In this document: positions 35,801 through 47,800 of the stretch, piece by piece
How the letters are laid out: every line of letters starts with the position of its first letter
How positions within the stretch are numbered: the first letter of the stretch is position 1
NCBI RefSeq assembly: GCF_000003815.2
Contig: NC_049979.1
Span: 28,392,249 to 28,456,248 of the forward strand
Direction of reading: 5' to 3'
Length of the DNA stretch: 64,000 nt
Source: Branchiostoma floridae
Lineage: Eukaryota > Chordata > Leptocardii > Amphioxiformes > Branchiostomatidae
Translations under genes and position numbers: made by a program
Notes under the pieces: model-generated
The model's database searches: none
The model's input: the letters and a program-made list of their open reading frames with translations, nothing else
Told to the model about the DNA's origin: nothing

Positions 35801-38800
35801 GATACAAGTCGCTAACAGGTTTCATTTGTAGGTGCAAAATTTGATTAAAAAACATTGGCATAAGCTTTACATTAAATCGTAAAAATCTGTTACAACGATG
35901 ATCCTTCCAATACTTTTAAGAAAATGGCCATGTGTTGAATACATTTCAGCCATATGTGATACAAGTTGCTAACAGGTTTAATTTGTAGGTGCAAAGTTTG
36001 ATACGCCATGTGATGGCATAAGCTTTACATAAAATCGTAAAAATCTGTTACAACGATGATCCTTCCAATACTTTTAAGAAAATGGCCATGTGTTGAATAC
36101 ATTTCAGCCATATGTGATACAAGTTGCTAACAGGTTTAATTTGTAGGTGCAAAGTTTGATACGCCACGTGATGGCATAAGCTTTACATAAAATCGTAAAA
36201 ATCTGTTACAACGATGATCCTTCCAATACCTTTAAGAAAATTTGATCTCATACTTTGAAACTCTACTGTACTGCAGTACCTATATTGACATGAACAGCCC
36301 CACTGGCAAAGGTAATCAGTTACTAAATAGTTTGGTGCATATTAATTATAAATGGAGAATGATGCATGATAAGAAAAATGCCTCCAGAATCTGTTTTCAT
36401 TCAGTTTTAAAAAAAGGCAAGTACAGTACAGGTCGCAAAATGTATTTCAAATTTCTCAAAATGTACCACAAAATTCTGAAGGACGTTCTGTGAAACTGCG
36501 TTGACCATTTTGTGTTAAAAAAATCCTACAATAAGTTCGCACACTGGGTGTTTGACTGTGACCTACTGTAACCGGGCATCCAGTCTTATCATTATTAGGC
36601 TGGGCTACATTTTGTTCTTTGGCCAAGCTTTTTTTGCATCATCAGACAGTGCTCTCTGCTGCCTGAGTAATCTTAGTTTACACCCGGTGGTTGTTTCTTG
36701 CAGTAGGAGTTTAATTGGTCATTACTCCTACACATAAAACTCCTACCAGGTGCGAAAGATCGCCCTGACGGCGGAAAAGTTCATCTACCCTGAAGAGAGC
36801 CTGACCAGTGTCTGGTTAGTCCTTCTGCTATCTTCCTGATCAGAATCTGACTTACTAAACAGCTGAATCATGTGACCTTTCGGACATGTGACATCACCAA
36901 CTGGTCATAAGTGCTTGGAAGTTTATACCACTTGCCGTCTCTCTCTGTGTTGAAACAAAGTTTTGATTCCCCGGTATAATGCAATTTTGTTACTATTTGG
37001 ATTTTAAACCAATTTTCCCTTGTAGTCACACAGACGTGAACTCTACAAACAAAATGGCGATGCTCAGAATGTCTCATCTTCAGTTCCAGCCCCAAATTAG
37101 AAATTGCAGTGTTACCATTGAACTAAAAACCAATGTATAATGATTGATATTCATCAAAAAGAGATTTAAAGTGATAATGTCTGTTGTTTGTCAATACATG
37201 TAGTTTGTGCACATTTGATAAAAAAAATAGCCACTTCAGGTGAAAAATTGACCACCTGTTGTCACCTGTTAATGAATGCCTTCCACAAACAGGTGCCAAC
37301 AGGTGCGGCCCAGTGAGACACCCCCGCAAACATCCATCACAACAAGAAGACGATACCGTACTCACCAATGGGCGTGATCCCGTAATACTCGGCCTCGTGT
37401 CTCAGCGTATTTATGTCCACTCCCCTGCAAAGTGACACAAAGTCCTCCGTTATTTACGACTTCTCCGAAAGAAGGGTAAGACGCCAATTTGAGAATTGAC
37501 CCCTGTCGCCTTCTCCAAGTTCCTACATCAATAAGTACCTTAAAAGTGAGAGTTCCCCCATAATTTTCCAGCGCAGGAGAAATCCTTCATATTGCTGTAC
37601 AGGCCTTGGCTTGATCCACCACAAATCATAAAATTGTTGCTATCGATTTATGCCATAATACAAAAGTCCAATCATCAATTCAGGTCAAGTTTGGAACTTG
37701 ACTTCCTATGTCTGCAGAGGATCATTTTAAAAAAGTAAAGAACCGCAAAGTAGCAATATACTATAATGATATCAATATACCTGCCAATCTGATTATGATG
37801 TTTTTCAGCACAAGTATACAAATTAACACCTTTAGGGATGATCTTAACATATGGAGATGTTTTCGACATTGTTGTGGTTTAGCATGTGACCATCTCACTC
37901 ACAAAGGTACATACAAAGCAGTACAGTCCAACTTTTAATTCAGATTCTGTTTGAATTTAATTCACAAAGCAAGAATTAAACACAGGCAGGATCTTTGAAC
38001 ATTGAATTATCACATCACTCAAGAAGTACGTATCCAGAGTAGAATATATATGGTTCGATCAGCAACAGAGGATCATAACAAAAGTTCTGTCTAATCTGTA
38101 GTAACTTTGCCCTGTTGCTAAGTATTGTAAAATGCATTTAAGTTCACGAGGCTACTTTCATGGTAGCGGGAAAATGGAGTGTTCGCAGTGGTTTTAAGTT
38201 CGCGGTAGCGCCATAGACTGTAGTCTCCTACTACATGTATAATGGAAAAATGTTTGCGGTGGTTTTGAGTTCGTGGTGAAGTGGTCACCGCAAAAAACGC
38301 GAACATTAAACCACTGCGAACATTTCTGCATTTACAGTTAGTTCTTTTCCAACTGGAATTTCCAGTACTTTTCAGTACATGTATGTGACTATACAATGTA
38401 TCTCTCTCGCAAACTCAAAACAGCCACAAACACTCTCTATATGACCCCTGCTACCTTCAAATTAAATCCCTGCAAAACGCAATTGCACTTACAGCATTAT
38501 ACTAGTGAGTAGTGATTACATACTTTCAACTAATCATTGAGTTTTATTCACAGACATCTCCATGCAGATTTACAGCCTATATATAAGTATTCACGGCAGC
38601 GTTTTCATTAATTTTTCAAACAAGGCAGCGAGCCTCGTGCCTCGGAGACTGGGATTTATTCTCATTTCCGCAGAGTCCGATTGGGAGCCGGGGCGGTCGT
38701 AATCGTCTTCACACCTGAAAAGTCTGGCCCTAAACAGTCCAGATTGCAATTAATGGTGTGTGTAAAGACACGACCCCACGTGACCCGCAGTTTTCAATTT

Positions 38801-41800
38801 ACGCTGCCGCGACAATGGAAAGGGGGGGAGGCTTGCAGGGATTGTGAATGACAATGTAATACATTTTGTAATACAGGAAGTGTGAGAAATGGAGCGACAA
38901 GAGAACTTGTGGCCGACAACCATTCCACTAACTTCTGCACAATTTTCTTTTCCTTTACTCTACCATTTATAATATGATTGTATGCTTAAATTATGGCTCC
39001 TTTTTTTCTGAGAACTTTAAGTTCGTTTATTTTCATGGGGACTCACAAATGTAATTGGGAAGGTGCTTGCATGTGTTAAGTTCAAGGAAGAACTTTAAAG
39101 ATGGGTCACTTAAAGCAATGCAAGTAAGACTAAGTTTGGATGGATTTAATTTCTCTGTACTAGCTAGAAAATGTGTGTTCTTAGTTGTGGTTTGGGTTTG
39201 TGATAGTGCAATAGTCCCATGCATGTACTGTAAAGTAATGGAAAACTGGTTTATAATATGGGAAGCCATTTAAAACATGACCTACTAAGTAACTGGGGAA
39301 GGGTGCTACAAATGGACAGAATAGTACAATGTAGCTTTTGGCAATGCTGGCAACTGTCAATGACATTTATCATCATATTTTATATGATAACAGTTGCCTT
39401 CTCAACATCATAATTCTGTCACAGTGTGCATTATCTAGTACATAAATCTAGCACTTACATGTGTAGACAAGGAGTAGTTTGGGAGAAGACAGACTAAAAT
39501 AAAGTCTTTCACTGTGTATTTTAATTTGTAGTGAAGCAATCCCTGGGAAAACCGTGATATATAAAACCATGGCGAGCATTTCTGCATTTATGGTATGTTC
39601 ACAAAATGATGACTTTGCAGTGAAAGCCTACAGCAAATATAAAGCACCATATGTACAATTACATCACAATTTAGAGTATGACGACAAACTGTCTCAGAAT
39701 TTTGCCTGTCGCCAAGATTTCAACGATGTCAACGTTCACATCTGAATCTATTTCAACTTGAATGTCTGAGTGTATCTCTCTAGATCTCTATCTGTATATA
39801 CATGTATGTGGCCTGGGGTAGTTCTGTCCATTTGTACACATCCTTACCGGAACTGCTCCAGTCATATTACAGATTCTGCTGATACTCTGGCTGACGACCA
39901 AATTCCCGTCCAATATGACAAGGTGCACGTCAATCTGTGACATATTTCAATGCCAGAGGGAAGGAAAACTCTATGACCACTGTCAAACTCAAGAGCTTTT
40001 CATTTTTTTTTTCTCTCAAAAGTCAAAGCTTTTACTGCTGAACTACTTCCTTAAGTTGTGGGATCTGTTTTATGGAAAAGTTTGACAGTACACGACTTAT
40101 AATCTAAGTTACGTGTACATCTACATGTAAGAAAAAACAGTCATGCACATATTCCATGACTTAGATTCCAGTGAGTTGCATGCAAAAGCAATCCCTTCTA
40201 AATCTTCATCTTAAAAAAAAGAGGGAATTTTCAAAGTAAAATCTTTCAATACTCAGGCAACATTTCAATAAATCTTTCATAGCATATAAGAGCCTCACCC
40301 TTTAGATATTCAGATTTATCATTATATTATAGCTTTTTACGTCTGATCTATTGTAACTTATACTAGTCTTGGTGTATTCTAATTGGTGCAGTGCCCACTT
40401 AGACAACTCAATCAATCGTTCGCTTGCATCTTATATTTGTTTGATCACTTTGCCCGAAATGAAAAATATGTCTTCGAGAATCCTGTGACTTACTAGTACT
40501 GACTTCCAATTTTTACCAACCATAATCGGAAACACAACATTTTTTCCAAGGCCCAAATTCCAAAGATTGTCCACACCTTGGCTCAAAGCGCTTTATAATT
40601 AGACCCTGAAAGCCCCTCGAGTCCAAAGACGCCATTCAATCTACAAAGAAGGGACAGTGCCTCACAGTGCCATCATAATTGCGCCACATTTCATCATCAT
40701 TTTCCTCGCTTCGCTCCCGTCGCGGGCAACCTCCCGGGCGCTGACCGTGAAATGAACACCTGGCCCGTCACTAAAACGTTTGATTAATTAATAAATAATA
40801 ATTGGAAATAGACGGGAATTGTTGGTCGGGCAATTGAGGAAGTATAATACAGGTGGACTGAAAAAAATGGGATTGTCTCACGTCCATGTAAAAAACAAAA
40901 AAGAGGAATGTCTCGCATAACTATATACACAGCAACGTGGCAAAGTTCAACCATAATGGTTCGACCTGGAAATCTTATTTCATTTCATATCAAAAGCAAT
41001 CTGTCCCCTCGGAATTTTATGAGAAAATCATTTCGGCGGCCGTGCTGGCGGGTGTTTTATGGGTGAGTTTTATGGCGATGATCAGTCAGTTATACGCCAA
41101 GGTCATGTTGGGGACACAGGAAATCGGGACACCAGTGCCCTCAACTAAGATATCATTTTGTTGGGCACACCTGTTTTTTTTTTTTTTAGGATTCGTAGTA
41201 TGATCTTTATACCGCACAGTGACATGTAGAGTTTTGTTGTAAAAAAAATTGTATACATATTTATGTAATAATTGGACCATCATAACATTCAATATCAATG
41301 GGTGTTCCGTACTGGGTGATAACTTGGGTTATCACATGGGGTACTACTATGTACATTTATGTCATATGGGTTTCCATAGAAAAATTCAAACGTGTACAGA
41401 GTGCACCATTGTCGATAATTTCAATACTGGATTTGGATGTTGGACTTGCTATTGTTACAATTTTTAGTTCAAGGACAACAAATTTTCTCAACTTACGGCA
41501 CAATTCTCAAATGAAACATGTGAAAGGTGGCATGGGTATGACATAAAATAAATGGAAACCAAACATCTAATCCATAATACTTTCCACAAAAATATAATCC
41601 ATAATAGTTTCCACAAAGATATAGTCCAGGATACTTTCCACAAAAACCTAATTCATAATACTTTGAAAGTCTAGAAAGAGCAATGCCTTTAGCTACAAGA
41701 CATATCAAGCCACCTCTTTGACCTATATATAACAATAAAGGTTGATAACTTTTCAATAATGGAACCCAGAAATGTAATCCATAATACTTTCCACAAATAT

Positions 41801-44800
41801 AATCCATATATATACATGTATATATAATACTTACCACAAAGATATAGTCCACGATACTTTCCACAAAAACCTAATCCATAATACTTTGGAAGTCTAGAAA
41901 TAGCAATGTTCTTATCTACATGACTTATTAAGCCACCTCTTTGACCTATTCTTAAAGATTAAGAAAGTCGATCCACAATCCACAAGTCTAGGAATAGCAA
42001 GAATACTTTTAGCTATATAATACATACATTTACATGACGCATTATGACACCTCTTTGACCTATACTTGAAGATTAAGAAAGTCAAGAACTTTTTTCAATG
42101 ATGGAATCCAGAAATGTAATCTATAATACTTTCCACAAAACCCTAATCCATAATATTACAGTCTAGGAAAAGGAATGCTTTTCTTTGACCTACTAGGATA
42201 CATTAAGATGGTCAATAACTTTGGAACCCAGAAATATAATCCATAATACTTTCCACAAAAAAACAATCCATAATACTTTCAGCAAGGATATAGCCCATAA
42301 TATTTTCCACAAAAACCTATTATCCATCATACTTTGGAAGTCTAGAAAAAGCAATGCTTTAACCTATACAATATATGAAGCCACCTATTTGACCTATACA
42401 TAATGGTTAAAAAGGCCAATAAGTTTTCTTTCTTGATATGTATATGTATATGTATCAAACTTATATTACAAAATTCAAAGGATACCCAAAAATGTAATCC
42501 ATAATACTTTTCACAAAAATGTAATCCATAATACTTTCCACAGAAACCTAATCCATAATACTTTCCACAAAATGCTAATCAAGCTACTGTTACACAATGT
42601 AAGCCACCTCATTTGACCTATAGATATACATAACCATAAAGCAGGTCAATAAGTTTTCTATCTATTAAAGGATAACCAAAAGTGTCATCCATAATACTTT
42701 CCACGAAAAACTAAATCCATATTACTTAGTACTTTCCACAAATAGCAATGCTTATCAAACTTCACAATACAAGCCATCTCTCTGACCCATACATAACCAT
42801 TAAGCAGGTCGATAAGTTTCCTATCTTGAGAAGTTTAGTTAAGATGAATCATGCCATTAAGAGCCATTGCAAGGATCGGTAACGTATTGCTATCTTACCG
42901 ACGTTGATTCCTAATTATCTTTTATGGCACCTAAGCAGGTGGCACCGCCGCGGAGCATCGTAGATTCGTCTTCTCGTTCCTTTGTTCCTCTGAATGACGA
43001 ACGCCGCCGATAACGCGAGGTAGCAGACAAAATGGATCTGCCAGATTTATCAGGATCATGCAGAAGTTGAAACCCTTCCCTGTGGAGATTTGCGAACAGT
43101 TTGTATCAAGTTCACCATTGTTTGTTCCCGGGTCTCCGATGACTTGTGCCATCTGCACACCCGTTATGACTTATGCGTTGCCAGATCTTAATGTAGCGTT
43201 TAATGAACGTTTCTTTGATGTATCGTTCCGGTGTCGGTGTCGGGGCGATACTCTTGGGGGCGCGCGCTGATCTTTACCAATACTTTGCACGATCGTATTA
43301 GATTTATTGCGATATCATATCCTGTATATTTGTTTGAGGGATTTATGAGATCTTTAATTGGATATAAATAGCAAATGAGCCAATTAAGTTTCCTACATAG
43401 GTCACTTGGCAACTTTGTGTGATCACGTTTGTCTTCGCTTCTAATTTCCCCTGATAGTAAAGGTCCTTAGTTACCATTTTTCTTCAAAGATCATTGATTA
43501 AATATTAACTCAGTGATCAGTAAAACAGTCTCATTGCAGTTTAAGATTAGCTGAAGTGTACTAAGTTTTCTTAATGTTTAAAAACATTAAACTTAAAGTT
43601 TTTTTCGGGGTGCCATCTTAGGTCATATACCCTTCGGTGCCATCTTAGGTCATATACCCACAAGTATACATTGTAGCGATTGTCATTCCCAGGAAATTAT
43701 AGTGAAGCACTATCTGTTATATGGCCTTGGATGAATTCAGATTCCCTACATTTCAGCAAAAAGACCAACTCGGTTCAGTTTTGTTAAAACTTTTCTAATT
43801 TTGGTTAATTAGATGGGAAAAAGAATTGATATCAAAAACAGTGCACACAGGCATTGCAGCATCCGATAAAATTCATTGAAAAAATTGTCAGCAAATACGA
43901 CGTCTGGATAACCCTATGCCTCATGCAGCCAATAAAGGACATTTTTTTTTATACAGACTAATGTTTTACCTTTTTAATAGAGTCTGACATTAAAATTTTG
44001 CTTAAACAACACCAGGTCAATTGGACTCAAACCAAAAGACTAAGCAAATTCTAGATTTGCACCATTCTGTTGAATCTACCTTAACCTATTTAGATTTACA
44101 ACATATCCTTACTTGTAGTGGACATGATCCAGTGTCCTATGGTAATATACATGTTTAACATGTCATCATCATGTCATCAATATGCATACGTATGTACTAG
44201 ATATCCCGTGACTCAAAAGTTCCAATATCAAAAATATCAATGTCTTTGTGCAGCATAATACGAAAACTCCAAACATGAGATGAAACCACCTCATAACTCA
44301 TATGAAATCCCCACACAAGTCCATTTAATCTCTCCAGCTTATTTACTAGCCACTCAGCCAGAAATGGGTCAGTCCATTTACGCCGGAGGTAGCGGAGATG
44401 ATATACCCCAAAGTTTGACTTGATTCGCCGCGGACACAAGGCGATCTGTCAGCGGTTACCGCGGGTTGATGGGCGCGATCAATCTCCCGCGGAGGCCGCC
44501 TGTGCGGTGATCATCATAGATCAAGAGGTCGACTCTCCTAACATGCCTAAATGAGATAGCGGCTGTCAGGTCTAAAGTGGGTCATGCCATTTGTTACCGT
44601 CTTATGAGGGTGTCTTGGGCAGACAATGGACCGAGACAATCTAAGTTTTAATGTTTTTCTAAGGAGGTTTGAGTCCATTAGTCAGGTTTTTTATGGACAT
44701 GGGAATACCCGAGCTCATACTGATGGTTTGTGTGAGTGAGACAGACATATGTAACAGACTGAGTACTGTATGCGACCTCACACTGAAGACGAAGTATGGC

Positions 44801-47800
44801 ACTTTTTCCTTGGCTAAAGGACGCGGTTGCTGTCGTATTTAGGTCACCTGAGTTAGCGCTGAATGGTAGCTGCTCCAGACCCTTGCGACAGTCGTATTAT
44901 GGTCATTTGAGTTAGTGCCGAAATACACCTGAATGCAGGGTTGTAGCCAGCGCCCGTCTTTCCGTCCTTTGACAGAATTTTGCAGATGGGGACGGAAAAA
45001 TACTTTGCCCATTCCGTCCTCTGTGACGGAGAAAATCGATATGTAAAGATACAACAAAAACTAAAGATCTTGCAAAGATATCCAAAAATTCAAAGGATTT
45101 TTTTCACAGCGCCGGGGCAGGGGTCCGCATTTCAGGCTATCAAACCGTGGGTGATTCTTTCAAGTGATTCGTTGTACATGCTCGCCGACTCGCCGTCTAT
45201 GTTTCCAATCTTTGTAAAGTGTTAAAATGCTACTTACCTCGTTCAGATGAGCTGACAGATGAAGTGTGTTGTGTTAATCGACGGTTTCTCTCATCGGCGA
45301 CGGTAGGAATCAACGTGAACTTTGATACGACTTAACTAAGTAAGACGCAAACGGCCGGTGTTGAAAATGTTTTATTCTCGCCGATGTGAGGGCGCCGTTA
45401 TCCCTTGTATGTGCTATTGTGCTTGTGTATATTTCTCGTAGGACGTAGATTCGTAATAAATTTTTGTTGTACTAAACGTGCTGTTTCTTTTCTGTGCAAA
45501 TTCTATACAATATAGAAGTGCAGCTGTGTAACACGGTTACAATCTTACCCTCATACCAGCAATCTGTGCGATCACTGCGGTGGCGGTAGCATTGGCCCCT
45601 TTCCTAAATAAAATCCAGCGTAAAACCCTCGTGTAATTTCTTTTACCAAAACAGATGTATTAACAGCTAAAAATGCTGGAAATAGCGTTTCAGAGGGTCT
45701 AGATTTCAAAATTTTCCGGGGGAGCATGAACCCGGACCCCCCTAGGAACGTCTACGGCGCTCGATAGGATTTTCAGTCAAAAGTGGGGGGACGGAAAATG
45801 ATTTCGGGCTGGCTACAACCCTGCCTGAATGTATAAATTGCAAATTGTTACCCTATATCAAAATTTATAACATCATGATTTCTTTCAAATGGTGTATGAC
45901 ATTGTGAATCTTTTGCCATCCACTTCATCCTTATACAATTTCCCAAACTCTCATCAAAGTCACAAAGATTATGATCTTTCAATTAAAAGTTAACCTATAT
46001 CACTTTCTCAAGTCCTTTACCTTTCTATGGCAGCACAAATCTCAGACAGGAAATGCTATACAATGTACATTCAGAACTGTCACATTGCTTTGGCTTATCA
46101 TAGTGAAAATCTACATGATATCTTCAAAACATATTTTTCTATTACAACATCTTGGCAGCAAAAATCATGATGGACATTTCATGAAAAGGAACGCCGCAGA
46201 AGTCAGATGGTTTAATGCTATCAGTGCAGTGCCAGATCGACCCAGGTCACCCTATCGACACATAACCTTCCTCACACACAGATCTTATCTGTGAAGCTCT
46301 GTTCTGGGACAAGGCAGAAGTGCTGGTGGGTGACTTACAGAGCCTGTCTGTCAATAAAAGGCATTTCCAGCAATCCATAGAGACATTCAACCTTAACAAG
46401 TCTTTCTGATGTCAATCTAAAAAATATTTTCTCATAGACATCAAGCCTGTAGAGCCATGTTTTAGCTGAAAAATTGGTATCTTATCTGTGAAGCCCTGTT
46501 CAGGGACAAGGCAGAAGTGCTGGCGGGAGACTTACAGAGGCTGTCTGTCAATAAAAGGTACTTCCAGCAATCCATATAGACATCTGCCCTATACAACTCT
46601 TACTGACGTCAATCTCAGAACTATTTTCCCATAGATGCACTAGCCTGTAGAGCCATGTTTTAGCTGAAAAAATGGTATCTTATCTATGGAGTTCTGTTCA
46701 GGGACAAGACAAAAGTGCTGGTGGAAGACTTACAGAGCCTGTCTGTCAATAAAAGGCACTTCCAGCAATCCATAGACATCTGCCCTTTACAACTCTTTCT
46801 GACGTCAATCTAAAAAATATTTTCTCATAGACACACTAGCCTGTAGAGCCATGTTTTAGCTGAAAAATTGGTATCTTATCTGTGGAGTTCTGTTCAGGGA
46901 CAAGGCAAAAGTGCTGTTGGGAGACTAACAGAGCCTGTCTGTCAATAAAATTAGGCACTTCCAGCAATCCATAGACATCTGCCCTTTACAACTCTTTCTG
47001 ACATCAATCTAAAAAATATTTTCTCACAGATACACTAGCTTAAGAGCCTGTAGAGCCATGTTTTAACTGAAAAAATGGTATCTTATCTATGGAGTTCTGT
47101 TCAGGGACAAGACAAAAGTGCTGGTGGAAGACTTACAGAGCCTGTCTGTCAATAAAAGGCACTTCCAGCAATCCATAGACATCTGCCCTTTACAAGTCTT
47201 TCTGACGTCAATCTAAAAAAAAATCTTTAAAAACATTTTCTCGCAGATACACTAGCTCATGAGCCTGTAGAATCATATTTCGACTGTCTGATTGGTATCA
47301 TATTTGTGGGGTTCTGTTCAGGGACAAGGCAGAAATGCTGGTGGAAGACTTACATGTACAGAGCATGTCTGTCAATAAAAGGCACTTTCAGCAATCCATG
47401 ACGTCAATCTCAAAAATAATTTCTCACAGATACACGTTCTCAGAGCCTGTAGAACCATGTTTTAACTGAAATATTGTTAAGTTCTGTACAGGGACAAGAC
47501 AAAAGTGCTCTGGGGGGAGACTTACAGAGCCTGTCTGTCAATAAAAGGTATTTCCAGCAATCCATTTTGCTCTTTACCGGTACAACTCTTCTAAGTCAGA
47601 CTCAATTGTTAGCGACTCTCGCAGTTGAGCTCCTGGTTCCAATTGGTCCTGGGGTAGGACATTGTGGTGGGGCTCAGCGTATTCAGAAGTAACATAATTG
47701 TACAATTAGTACATTGGAGCTTAAGGGAAAGGACTAGCAATGCCTCCCTGTAAAAATATACTCTGCTACTGAAAATTTAAGCAAAGAAACTTGCTTACCT

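Larger units (their letters stand above)
33275..37365 (-). other. KCTD3: 4.1-kb KCTD3 intron
   Basis: Between exons c and d. It holds the TTCGCGGT repeat (33.3), a TG-rich tract (33.7), a dispersed repeat (34.3), a TGCAGGTAA MITE (34.7), a GC-rich island (35.2-35.7) and the 158-bp triplication (35.8-36.2). The remainder (36.3-37.36) shows nothing recognisable. Confidence 0.85.

Noticed and set aside
47474-47692. ORF with [18 protein letters not shown]
   Set aside because: It lies in one unit of the 197-bp array. The reading frame is not kept across units and most units have stops.
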